A DNA stretch of 17,450 bases from TMED69 sp036130055 (lineage in GTDB: Bacteria > Pseudomonadota > Gammaproteobacteria > Ga0077536). A model generated the notes under the pieces. It was not told where the DNA came from and searched no databases. It saw only the letters and a program-made list of their open reading frames with translations. Below are positions 1 through 7,091 of this stretch, in pieces. The position numbers and the translations under genes were made by a program. Each line of letters opens with the position of its first letter. Position 1 is the stretch's first letter. The DNA lies in the NCBI GenBank assembly GCA_036130055.1, contig JAYYOR010000032.1, positions 1 to 17,450 on the forward strand, in the 5' to 3' direction.

Positions 1-315
1 TCGACCATATTTCTCTAAAAAAATTATATCAATCGGAAATTTCATACACTTCGTCCAACTTCTTACCTCCTCCTCACCGTTAAAGGTCAATAATAATCCC
101 TCCATAGACTGAAGACTAGATTGATCGGAAAGGCCTACCGACTTGTCGTTAATAGTTTCAGCAATTTTTACAAAAAAAGAAACAAGATGCTTATCGTTTT
201 GTGCACTGAAGAAATGAACGTTGGTATCGCTTGAGGCTAAACTTTGATTTGAAAGTGGCCCGAATATCAGCATTATGGCATGCAAGCCTAAGAATTTAAT
301 AGTTCGATTTTTCAA
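1..315 (-). CDS. DUF192 family secreted protein, partial (3' end outside window)
   Basis: Read by hand on the minus strand: 105 open codons from a TTG at 315-313 to the left edge, with no stop. The first ~27 residues (KNRTIKFLGLHAIM..., ending near SLA) look like a signal peptide with a basic start and a hydrophobic core. After it comes the DUF192 pattern: VKIAET, then a 'GL' segment (SVGLSDQSSLQ), MEGLLLTF, and TKCMKFPIDIIFLE, which matches the usual W-M-K-N-T-x-I-P-L-D-I-I-F core with Lys-Cys-Met in place of Lys-Asn-Thr. DUF192 proteins are small periplasmic or exported proteins of unsettled function. The TTG overlaps the stop of the upstream SDR gene (TTGA), which suggests translational coupling. 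A later in-frame ATG (codon 15) would remove the basic n-region of the signal peptide, so TTG is preferred. About half of the expected domain is visible. Confidence 0.78.
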   Translation of the reverse strand, partial: MKNRTIKFLGLHAIMLIFGPLSNQSLASSDTNVHFFSAQNDKHLVSFFVKIAETINDKSVGLSDQSSLQSMEGLLLTFNGEEEVRSWTKCMKFPIDIIFLEKYGR

Positions 316-1109
316 GCAAGACCCGCAATATAATTCGAATATTTAGGTTCCAGACACAAGCTGCTCCAGACACTTGGAGCTTTACAGGTATACGACTTTC
401 TTGATTTGTTGGAAAATTTTGGAGGTTTAGTTCCATAAAGTTTGGCTATATAGCTATAATAGTCATATCTTCGAACAGGGTTACAGTCGGTAACCAGAAA
501 TGTGCCCTCATTAAATTGACTACGACATAGTTTTAATATGACTTGCGCAGCATCGGAAGAATGGATTAGATTCAATGACTCCTGGCCATCACCATCGATC
601 ATGCCTCCTGCGAGCAAAGTGTTTAGTCCCACTACCCGTTCGGAACAGTAAAGACCTCCAAGTCTGACTATAACCACATCTTCAAATCGCTCACACCACT
701 CTGTCTCAATGGCTCTTAATTTTAATGCCCTGGTATTCACAGGTGTTGGGATGAAAGAATTATCAATAATATTTTTATATCCATCTGAATATACACCCGT
801 GCTTGACACAAGAATTACCTTTTTAAGAAGATTTTGATCAAAAAGACGAGCAACATTTGCGATTGATCCTTCGACGGCGCCTATGTATGAACTAGGGTTC
901 AACATCACGATGACATAACCGTCAAATATGCTGATTACCTCTTTAACAAAAGTTTTATTCAGATTAAATAGGTCAACATAACCATATTCAGCTTTTTCAA
1001 CCAGATCCTCACTAGAAGGGCTTCTTCGCAACGCGATAAAAGAATGATTGGGATTATCAGATATAATACGGCGAGCTAGATACCCAGCGCCAACTAGAAG
1101 TAACTTCAT
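312..1109 (-). CDS. NAD(P)-binding SDR-type protein, YeeZ-like epimerase/dehydratase family
   Basis: 265 residues. The N-terminus MKLLLVGAGYLARRI is a beta strand followed by a G-x-G-x-x-A dinucleotide-binding turn (Gly7, Gly9, Ala12), close to the GxGYLG turn of atypical extended SDRs such as E. coli YeeZ. Near residue 102 is VSSTGVYSDG, which fits the SSTGVYG active-site strand of that group, and a later segment (IVRLGGLYC) matches the R-L-x-G-I-Y strand. The substrate is unknown; the family is mostly annotated as nucleoside-diphosphate-sugar epimerase by similarity alone. No signal peptide, so cytosolic. It is transcribed divergently from icd and overlaps the following DUF192 gene by four bases, so the two probably share an mRNA. 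The ATG has only a weak upstream purine stretch (GAGAAT). Confidence 0.75.
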   Translation of the reverse strand: MKLLLVGAGYLARRIISDNPNHSFIALRRSPSSEDLVEKAEYGYVDLFNLNKTFVKEVISIFDGYVIVMLNPSSYIGAVEGSIANVARLFDQNLLKKVILVSSTGVYSDGYKNIIDNSFIPTPVNTRALKLRAIETEWCERFEDVVIVRLGGLYCSERVVGLNTLLAGGMIDGDGQESLNLIHSSDAAQVILKLCRSQFNEGTFLVTDCNPVRRYDYYSYIAKLYGTKPPKFSNKSRKSYTCKAPSVWSSLCLEPKYSNYIAGLA

Positions 1110-1213
1110 TTTATTCTCAATTTATCCATTCTAATTAATTTTGGAATGAGATTTCATATATTGATTTATGTTATAAGAATATAAAAAATTTACAGCCTAA
1201 CTGCAAAGTCTTT

Positions 1214-1222
1214 TGGTATACT
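1214..1222 (+). promoter_or_regulatory. Extended -10 promoter of icd
   Basis: TGGTATACT reads as an extended -10 element (TGn plus TATACT, one mismatch to TATAAT). No good -35 sits 16-18 bases upstream, as is usual for extended -10 promoters. The expected start of transcription is near 1229, about 30 bases before the TTG start of icd at 1261. The element lies on top of the longer reading frame beginning at 1213, which argues that 1213 is not the translation start. Confidence 0.5.
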
Positions 1223-1260
1223 ATATTCTTTTTAATTATATTAATTCGGAGAAAACGAAC

Positions 1261-2556
1261 TTGACCTCTTCAGACATCGAAAGCAAAGATGAGAATATCA
1301 TTACCATCGAAAAGGGAAAATTAAATGTGCCTAATAATCCTACTATTCCTTTTATAGAAGGCGACGGCATCGGCGCAGACGTTTGGCGGGCCAGTAGAAG
1401 GGTCTTAGACGCCGCGGTAAAAAAAGCTTATAGCAATGAAAGAACGATTAATTGGATAGAAGCCCTTGCCGGCGAAAAAGCATTCAATCAGACCGGACAG
1501 TGGTTACCTGGTGAAACTCTTGAAATGTGTAAAAAATACTTGGTTGCTATCAAAGGGCCACTCACGACCCCGATAGGAGGTGGATTTCGTTCATTAAATG
1601 TAACATTGAGGCAAGTTTTAGATTTGTATGTCTGTATTAGGCCTGTTCGATGGTTCAACGGGGTCCCATCTCCTGTAAAAGAACCCAAAAATGTTGACAT
1701 GGTCATATTTCGCGAAAATACAGAAGATATCTATGCCGGTATAGAATTTGAGGAAGGTACCGCAGAATGCAAAAAATTTCTTTCATTGATCGAAGAGAAT
1801 TTCCCAGATTCTTTCGCGAAAATTAGATTCCCTAAAACATCAGGCATGGGGCTTAAGCCGATTTCACATGAGGGCACAACGCGCTTAGTAAGAGCGGCTG
1901 TAAACTACGCAATATCAAATAATAGAAGCAGTCTCACTTTTGTTCACAAAGGCAACATAATGAAGTTCACTGAGGGAGCCTTCAGAAATTGGGGTTATGA
2001 TTATACAGAGAAAGAATTTTTCGATAAAACATACTCCTGGGAGCAATGGGAAAGAACCAAAGAGCAAAACGGAATTGAAGCCGCCAATCTTGAACAAGAA
2101 AAAGCATTAAGCCAAGGAAAAATCCTTGTAAAGGATGCCATTGCCGATATTACGCTACAGCAAGTACTGACACGCCCCAAAGAATTTGACGTGATAGCAA
2201 CAATGAATCTAAACGGAGACTATTTATCAGATGCTCTAGCAGCTCAAGTAGGTGGAATCGGGATAGCACCTGGGGGCAACGTGAATTATGAGACCGGTCA
2301 CGCGATTTTTGAAGCTACACACGGAACCGCTCCAAAATATGCTAACCTTGATAAAGTCAATCCTGGCTCTGTATTATTATCCGGCGAAATGATGCTTAGA
2401 TACTTAGGTTGGAATAAAGCTGCCGATCTAATTATCAAAACTATGGACAAAACCATAAGTAGTAAATTTGTTACCTATGATTTTGCTCGTCTGATGGATG
2501 ATGCGAACGAGGTGAAATGTAGCGAATTTGCGTCCAAGTTGATCGAAAATCTCTAG
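1261..2556 (+). CDS. icd: Isocitrate dehydrogenase, NADP-dependent
   Basis: Converts isocitrate to 2-oxoglutarate and CO2 with NADPH formation in the citric acid cycle; cytosolic. The open frame reaches 1213, but TTG at 1261 is chosen: it has GGAG at 1248-1251, lies behind the promoter, and gives 431 residues, close to the E. coli enzyme (416). Landmarks: FIEGDGIGADVW near residue 31; IKGPLTTPIGGG; RSLNVTLRQ, whose Ser111 matches the regulatory phosphoserine (Ser113) of E. coli Icd; VIFRENTEDIYAG; HKGNIMKFTEGAF; MNLNGDYLSDALAAQVGGIG; and FEATHGTAPKY. The Lys-Tyr pair, the Val of KVNPGS, and the Tyr and Arg of VTYDFARLM match the residues that give E. coli Icd its NADP preference. Between the EGAF helix and VKDAIAD there is an insertion of about 13 residues compared with E. 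coli, as seen in other bacterial Icd groups. DAHP synthase follows after 14 bases. Confidence 0.95.
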   Translation: MTSSDIESKDENIITIEKGKLNVPNNPTIPFIEGDGIGADVWRASRRVLDAAVKKAYSNERTINWIEALAGEKAFNQTGQWLPGETLEMCKKYLVAIKGPLTTPIGGGFRSLNVTLRQVLDLYVCIRPVRWFNGVPSPVKEPKNVDMVIFRENTEDIYAGIEFEEGTAECKKFLSLIEENFPDSFAKIRFPKTSGMGLKPISHEGTTRLVRAAVNYAISNNRSSLTFVHKGNIMKFTEGAFRNWGYDYTEKEFFDKTYSWEQWERTKEQNGIEAANLEQEKALSQGKILVKDAIADITLQQVLTRPKEFDVIATMNLNGDYLSDALAAQVGGIGIAPGGNVNYETGHAIFEATHGTAPKYANLDKVNPGSVLLSGEMMLRYLGWNKAADLIIKTMDKTISSKFVTYDFARLMDDANEVKCSEFASKLIENL

Positions 2557-2570
2557 GAATAGAAAGACAA

Positions 2571-3635
2571 ATGTTTAAAGAAACCTATGACAACAGAGTA
2601 AATAGCTACCGACCTTTAATATCCCCTACAATTTTAAAAGAAGAAATCCCGATTTCGGCTGCCTCGTCTGAACTAGTCGATGTTAGTAGAAAGAACTGCG
2701 AAAACATAATCACAGGAAAAGATGATCGACTAATCGTTGTCACTGGGCCTTGCTCGATTCATGATTGCGACGCGGCAATCGATTATGCAAACAAACTTTC
2801 AGACCTACAAAAGCAGGTAGATGACAACCTACTAATAATTATGAGAGTTTACTTTGAGAAACCGAGAACGACTATTGGTTGGAAAGGACTGATTAATGAC
2901 CCTCACTTAGATAATACATTTGATATTAATAATGGACTTCGAATCGCTCGCAAACTTTTAATCGACATTAATACACTCGGCCTACCATGTGGGACTGAAT
3001 TTCTAGACGTCATTACGCCTCAATTTATTGCTGATCTCATCAGCTGGGGAGCCATAGGAGCAAGAACAACGGAATCTCAAATCCACCGGGAAATGGCTTC
3101 TGGTCTTTCTATGCCTATAGGGTTCAAGAATGGAACAGATGGGAATGTTCAGGTTGCAGTTGATGCACTGAAGGCTGTAGGACACTCACATCAATTTCTA
3201 GGAGTAACAGATCAAAGTTTAGCAGCAATAGTCAGCACAAAAGGAAACAAAACTTGCCATATTATTTTAAGAGGATCAAATCATGGAATCAATTTTGATA
3301 AAGAAAGTGTTATTACAGCACATAATAAATTAAACGAAAGTAATTTAAATTCACGAATTATGATCGATTGTAGTCATGGGAATAGTGGAAAGAATCATTT
3401 AAATCAACCGAAAGTTGTAGGCGAAATTTTAAAACAAATAAAACAAAACGATCATATTTGTGGTGTTATGTTAGAGAGCTTCATTGAGGAGGGCAATCAA
3501 GCACTGACATCCAAAGATGATCTGAAATACGGGCAGAGTATTACCGATGCCTGTATGGCGTGGGAAATGACAAAACCTCTTCTTTACAATCTCGCCGAAG
3601 CGATCGAGAATAGGCGAGACAACAAATTAAAATAA
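2571..3635 (+). CDS. aroF: 3-deoxy-7-phosphoheptulonate (DAHP) synthase, class I
   Basis: First step of the shikimate pathway: phosphoenolpyruvate plus erythrose 4-phosphate give DAHP. 354 residues, the normal length for the AroF/G/H type. The metal ligands of E. coli AroG (Cys61, His268, Glu302, Asp326) are all present here as Cys61 (VTGPCSIHD), His269 (DCSHGNSGK), Glu302 (VMLESFIEEGNQ) and Asp326 (YGQSITDACMAWE). Other family strings are FEKPRTTIGWKGLINDP, GFKNGTDG and CHIILRG. The DCSHGNS and GLSMP segments look more like AroF/AroH than AroG, but feedback specificity (Tyr, Phe or Trp) cannot be fixed by eye, so the symbol is provisional. It lies 14 bases after icd, probably co-transcribed. 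Odd: codons for residues 224-303 are 28% GC against about 45% on both sides (see findings). Confidence 0.93.
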   Translation: MFKETYDNRVNSYRPLISPTILKEEIPISAASSELVDVSRKNCENIITGKDDRLIVVTGPCSIHDCDAAIDYANKLSDLQKQVDDNLLIIMRVYFEKPRTTIGWKGLINDPHLDNTFDINNGLRIARKLLIDINTLGLPCGTEFLDVITPQFIADLISWGAIGARTTESQIHREMASGLSMPIGFKNGTDGNVQVAVDALKAVGHSHQFLGVTDQSLAAIVSTKGNKTCHIILRGSNHGINFDKESVITAHNKLNESNLNSRIMIDCSHGNSGKNHLNQPKVVGEILKQIKQNDHICGVMLESFIEEGNQALTSKDDLKYGQSITDACMAWEMTKPLLYNLAEAIENRRDNKLK

Positions 3636-3701
3636 TTAATGAAAGATAGTTAGATAAGTAAATCAATTAAAAAACAAAACATCTTAAAAACAATTCATAG
3701 C

Positions 3702-3710
3702 TGCTACAAT
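3702..3710 (+). promoter_or_regulatory. Extended -10 promoter of the Ton operon
   Basis: TGCTACAAT fits an extended -10 (TGn plus TACAAT). It sits in the 83-base gap after the DAHP synthase gene. The predicted start of transcription (about 3716-3718) is almost on the ATG at 3719, so the message would be nearly leaderless or translation begins further in. No convincing -35 was found at 16-18 bases. Confidence 0.4.
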
Positions 3711-3718
3711 CCATAAAC

Positions 3719-4528
3719 ATGAAAACCGACCTCCGGCTCGAGTCTAGAATCAGAGCAAAATTTTCCTCTTTGCTAATATCTAAATTGCTATTTACTTTAA
3801 CATCAATACCCTTCATTTGGATTGCACTGTGCATGTCAGCTAGCTCACAAACCTCAGATATTGACATTATCCATAAGATCCAGAGGTCAAAAATAATGGA
3901 AAGAACTTTGTCGTCCGTAAAAATTGAAAATAAAATTAAAACCATAAAAAATTTAAACGAGCAGCTGACAGCTTACAAAGAAATTACGAGCGATCTAAAT
4001 TTAAAAAAAAATGATCTTATTAAAGTCCTAACTTTTAGCACAAATAGAGAAAAACCCCTCAATGACATCCTCATAAAAGTATTAGAGAGAAATTTAGGAA
4101 TATTATACCGATTCATTCTTCAAGACTATCCATTCGAACGAAACCGGAGATTAAAGATTGTCTCAGAACTTCGTGGCAAACTTTCGAAAGGAAAGTTAAA
4201 ATCTACAGCGTTTGAAGAATACCTTAAAGTTCTAAATAATGAGATCAATATTTGTCAAATAGATAAAGTTAGGAACGAAGGGATAATGCTCAACAACGAA
4301 CAAACAAACGCAACCACTTTTAGTATAGGGAGAGTTGGCTATTACTTTATAAATGAGGAAAAAAAATTAACGGGTTTTTATTCACTAAAAGATTCAAAAT
4401 GGAAGTTAGTAAATTATAAAACCTATGGTAAAAACTTTAAAAAAGCTATAGACGTCATAACAGCTGACCTTTCCAAAACCTACGTGCTTTTGCCGATCGA
4501 ATTAGCGAGTCTCACACATGAGCCCTAA
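3719..4528 (+). CDS. DUF3450 family periplasmic protein of a TonB2 system
   Basis: 269 residues. A hydrophobic stretch at about 20-42 (LLFTLTSIPFIWIALCM...) ends in SASSQ and looks like a signal peptide with a long basic n-region. Residues ~50-110 are rich in Lys, Glu and Leu and form a likely coiled coil (ENKIKTIKNLNEQLTAYKE). The rest includes FILQDYPFERNRRLK and GRVGYYFINEEKKLTGFYS, which match the DUF3450 pattern (an L-x-D-x-P-F-x-x-x-E-R strand, then an R-x-G-x-x-x-x-Y-F strand). DUF3450 genes usually precede ttpC, exbB2, exbD2 and tonB2 in gammaproteobacteria, exactly as here. The molecular role is not established; a periplasmic accessory to the transducer is the inference. No Shine-Dalgarno is visible before the ATG, and TTG codons near residues 18-23 are possible alternatives. 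The end overlaps ttpC by 11 bases. Confidence 0.8.
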   Translation: MKTDLRLESRIRAKFSSLLISKLLFTLTSIPFIWIALCMSASSQTSDIDIIHKIQRSKIMERTLSSVKIENKIKTIKNLNEQLTAYKEITSDLNLKKNDLIKVLTFSTNREKPLNDILIKVLERNLGILYRFILQDYPFERNRRLKIVSELRGKLSKGKLKSTAFEEYLKVLNNEINICQIDKVRNEGIMLNNEQTNATTFSIGRVGYYFINEEKKLTGFYSLKDSKWKLVNYKTYGKNFKKAIDVITADLSKTYVLLPIELASLTHEP

Positions 4529-5642
4529 ACGTATTATAGTAATAATAGCTCTAATTTTTGTAAATCACTTGTCCTCTGCCACACAAGAAGAAACGTCTTC
4601 GCTGGAGGCGATCAAATCCAGGGTAATTGAAAAAGCAGAATTGGAAAAAGTTTTAATTAAAAATAAATTGACAGAGTTAGATAATCAAATAGCAACGATC
4701 AGAGAAAAAATCGAAGATGAAATAAAGCTGAATGATAATCTAAATTCGAGAGTAGATAGGTATGAGAAGTTAATTAAAGCTAGCCATAAAGGATATCCCA
4801 GACAAAAAAATCTAGAACAATTTCTCAACGCTCTTCATAGCTCCCAAATAATTACTACAACAGAATTATCGGACGAAGTCTTGGTGATTTCTGACCGAAT
4901 TTTTATATCGGAAGGCCGCTTTTTCTCATATTCTCATCAAAATGGCTTCCAACCACACGAAACTGGTTTAGCAAACGCAGAGATTCTTGATTCATTTAAA
5001 AATTTAATTTCAACATCAAATGAAGTACAACCGCTAGGAGTCGCAGTAGGAAAAAAAGAAATTGAGCAGAATGGCATTCATGTAGAAAAAAGGCGCTTTT
5101 CTATTTTACAATTCATCGGTCAGGGAGGTGTGATCGGGAAGCTTATCATAGTAAACGGTTTAATTGTCTTATTTATTGGCTTTCGTCATATTGTGAAACT
5201 AAGAAAATTCCGTCGATTGCTCAAAAATCAATGTGAACTAAAAAACCTGATATTTGCCGAATACTATGCCCAAAACGAAACTGACTATGACAACCAAAGA
5301 AAAGAGCTGCTTCTTAGCAAGATTCTACATAAGCAGACTACTATCTTAAAAGGTAATTTAGACTATATAAAATTCATAGCGACGATTTCGCCTATGATGG
5401 GCTTATTAGGGACTGTCAGTGGTTTGATTGTTACTTTCCAAGCAATAAATCTAACGGGAAGTAACGATAGTACATTTGTAGCGGCTGGCATATCCCAAGC
5501 CCTTACGACAACTATTTTGGGTTTAGTTGTTGCTGCACCTTCCCTATTCCTTTTTACCTTCCTTTCAAACCAAGTTAAAACAATAGAAGAAACCCTAGAA
5601 CAAATCGCTTATGATCTGTTAATAAATAAAAATGACGAGTGA
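4518..5642 (+). CDS. ttpC: TtpC-like ExbB/MotA/TolQ-family protein with periplasmic coiled coil
   Basis: 374 residues. Residues 1-21 (MSPKRIIVIIALIFVNHLSS) form a signal peptide. Residues ~27-90 are a charged coiled coil. The C-terminal part is the ExbB/TolQ channel domain: first membrane helix about 212-232 (GKLIIVNGLIVLFIGFRHIV), a cytoplasmic loop, a second helix in ISPMMGLLGTVSGLIVTF (about 290-315), and a third in ALTTTILGLVVAAPSLFLF (about 328-350). The MGLLGTVSG and ALTTTILGLVVAAP motifs line the proton path in this family. TtpC is the extra ExbB-like subunit needed by Vibrio TonB2 systems; the Vibrio protein is, from memory, about 450 residues, so this one has a shorter periplasmic part. 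Gene ends overlap both neighbours by 11 bases, which implies coupled translation. Confidence 0.88.
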   Translation: MSPKRIIVIIALIFVNHLSSATQEETSSLEAIKSRVIEKAELEKVLIKNKLTELDNQIATIREKIEDEIKLNDNLNSRVDRYEKLIKASHKGYPRQKNLEQFLNALHSSQIITTTELSDEVLVISDRIFISEGRFFSYSHQNGFQPHETGLANAEILDSFKNLISTSNEVQPLGVAVGKKEIEQNGIHVEKRRFSILQFIGQGGVIGKLIIVNGLIVLFIGFRHIVKLRKFRRLLKNQCELKNLIFAEYYAQNETDYDNQRKELLLSKILHKQTTILKGNLDYIKFIATISPMMGLLGTVSGLIVTFQAINLTGSNDSTFVAAGISQALTTTILGLVVAAPSLFLFTFLSNQVKTIEETLEQIAYDLLINKNDE

Positions 5643-6078
5643 ACTCTTAGAAAACCAATTATCGAAGTTGCTTTATATAATCGAAAACGGAGGATTGATT
5701 ATGGCTGTAATATTTGGTCTGGGTTTTTTAATTTGGTTTAAACTTATCTCTCTTTACTACCGAGGGCTAATAGTTGAAATTTCTCCCAATCACTCTTTAA
5801 GAAATAGATCGCGTGCCTTGGAAAACGACCACACAATAGTTCGTGCCCTTATATCTATATGTCCATTGGTTGGGCTACTTGGAAGCACGACCGGAATGGT
5901 TGTCGTTTTCAAAGCCATTGAATTTTTCGGCACCGGAGCTACGCAAGTAAGCCTCGCCCTACCCAGAGTAGTTGTGCCAACTCTTGTTTCCCTTATAATT
6001 GCTATTTCCGGGTTAATTGGACTAATCATATTTGAACAGCGAGTCAAATTAAAAGAAGGAAGGCAACTGGCAAAATGA
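5632..6078 (+). CDS. exbB2: ExbB2-type proton channel subunit
   Basis: 148 residues in the inner membrane. Helix 1 is at about 18-38 (GGLIMAVIFGLGFLIWFKLI), helix 2 in ICPLVGLLGSTTGMVVVFKA (about 80-100), and helix 3 in VVVPTLVSLIIAISGLIGL (about 113-135). The PT...SG pattern of helix 3 differs from the ALTTTILGL motif of the neighbouring TtpC and fits the short ExbB2 type that works with TtpC. It should build the pentameric channel around the ExbD dimer that energises TonB2. The protein is short compared with E. coli ExbB (244), lacking most of the N-terminal periplasmic and cytoplasmic regions, as is normal for this subtype. It overlaps ttpC by 11 bases and exbD by 4 (ATGA). Confidence 0.88.
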   Translation: MTSELLENQLSKLLYIIENGGLIMAVIFGLGFLIWFKLISLYYRGLIVEISPNHSLRNRSRALENDHTIVRALISICPLVGLLGSTTGMVVVFKAIEFFGTGATQVSLALPRVVVPTLVSLIIAISGLIGLIIFEQRVKLKEGRQLAK

Positions 6079-6479
6079 GATTCAGAAATAAAAACGAAGT
6101 ATCAGATGATGACAAGCTTGACCTTACTCCACTTCTTGATGTTAGCTTTATTATTTTAATCTTTTTTATTCTCACTACAACTTTCATAGAAAATAACGAA
6201 TTAAGAATTGAGAAACCAAATGCCAATACTCAGTCTCACGGGCTAAAAGATCCAATGAAAATAATAATCAACTCAAAAAATAAAATTTATATAGAAAACT
6301 CATTGATGGAAGAAAAAGTCCTAAAAACAAAATTAGAACAGAGATTTGCGGCTAATCCAAACACCTCTTTGATCATCCAAGCTGATAAAAATAGTAATTT
6401 GTCAACTTTTGTATTTGTTTTTGATACCGCAAAAACGGTTGGCATTCAGGAAATATCTATAAGCACCGAGAGAAACTAA
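6075..6479 (+). CDS. exbD2: ExbD2-type biopolymer transport protein
   Basis: 134 residues. A short cytoplasmic N-terminus is followed by DLTPLLDVSFIILIFFILTT (residues 16-35), the ExbD/TolR membrane helix. Asp22 corresponds to the proton-relaying Asp25 of E. coli ExbD. The periplasmic remainder has the family shape: a basic ELRIEKP strand, then MKIIINSKNKIYIEN, then NTSLIIQADKN, which corresponds to the V-x-I-x-A-D strand, then a final helix and strand. It acts with ExbB2 to couple proton flow to TonB2. The start ATG overlaps the exbB2 stop by four bases; the stop TAA is directly followed by the GTG of tonB2. Confidence 0.93.
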   Translation: MRFRNKNEVSDDDKLDLTPLLDVSFIILIFFILTTTFIENNELRIEKPNANTQSHGLKDPMKIIINSKNKIYIENSLMEEKVLKTKLEQRFAANPNTSLIIQADKNSNLSTFVFVFDTAKTVGIQEISISTERN

Positions 6480-7091
6480 GTGGGAGTTAATACAATCATA
6501 ACTAAGGACCAATACGCTATTTCTTTTATTTCGTTGTTAATAACAATTAGTTTGTTCTTGTTAGCTGGAAATCTAATTTTTATAGAAAAAAAAAATAAAT
6601 CTTTAGTGTCTATTAGTGCACTCGAGATTTATTCTGCCAAGCAAAATGACTCAGGTGAGGTTGCTAACTCTCAAAAAAAAATAATAGAGGAATCAGAAAA
6701 TAGTGATTCTGAAAGGACCCAAGCTCAAAAGATAAAACGAACTATTGATAGCCCCGTTAAACAGATCTCTCCAACGATCAAGTCTTTATCTCAAAATACA
6801 ATTCTATCAATGGAGGGCGACTATTTCCCCTTATTCAAACCAAAACCTGACTATCCAAAAAGCGCACTTGAGCGAGGTTATGAAGGAAGCTGTTTAGTGG
6901 AATATGCCATTGAAAAAGATGGACGGGTATCTCAAGTAAATGTTGTCGAATCAAAATGTGATGTTTGGTTTGAAAGCACTTCAATGAGAGCCGCGAAGTC
7001 GTTTATTTACAAACCACGAATTAAAAATGGTAAACCTCAAAGAGTTGAACAGGTGAGAAATAAATTTGTATATAAAATTATCGAAAACTAA
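6480..7091 (+). CDS. tonB2: TonB2-type energy transducer
   Basis: 203 residues beginning with GTG immediately after the exbD stop. A short cytoplasmic tail is followed by one membrane helix at about 13-33 (AISFISLLITISLFLLAG). The linker (about 35-115) is rich in Ser, Lys, Glu and Gln, without the Pro-Glu/Pro-Lys repeats of E. coli TonB. The C-terminal TonB domain (about 115-203) contains PDYPKSALERGYEGSCLVEY, then KDGRVSQVNVVES, then a strand ending YKPRIKNGKPQ and VRNKFVYKI. Two Cys (in GSCLVEY and SKCDVWFE) match the pair found in TonB2-type domains and could form a disulfide. It would contact the TonB box of outer-membrane receptors. The gene end overlaps the next gene by 26 bases. Confidence 0.9.
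   Translation: MGVNTIITKDQYAISFISLLITISLFLLAGNLIFIEKKNKSLVSISALEIYSAKQNDSGEVANSQKKIIEESENSDSERTQAQKIKRTIDSPVKQISPTIKSLSQNTILSMEGDYFPLFKPKPDYPKSALERGYEGSCLVEYAIEKDGRVSQVNVVESKCDVWFESTSMRAAKSFIYKPRIKNGKPQRVEQVRNKFVYKIIEN
7051..7057 (+). promoter_or_regulatory. Shine-Dalgarno that fixes the TTG start of the TPR-like gene
   Basis: AGGTGAG lies eight bases before the TTG at 7066, inside the end of tonB2. It supports TTG as the true start of the last gene of the Ton operon; no ATG suits the signal peptide. Confidence 0.55.

Noticed and set aside
1126..1147. CATTC/GAATG inverted repeat in the SDR-icd divergent gap
   Set aside because: Five-base arms in AT-rich sequence are expected by chance; no operator family matches.
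1213..1260. Longer icd reading frame starting at TTG 1213
   Set aside because: The first codons lie on the -10 element (1214-1222), there is no ribosome site, and the extra 16 residues have no counterpart in Icd proteins.
3667..3945. Open minus-strand frame of 92 codons across the start of the DUF3450 gene
   Set aside because: It covers the Ton promoter and the signal-peptide codons in antisense; its hydrophobicity mirrors that region and no family is recognised.
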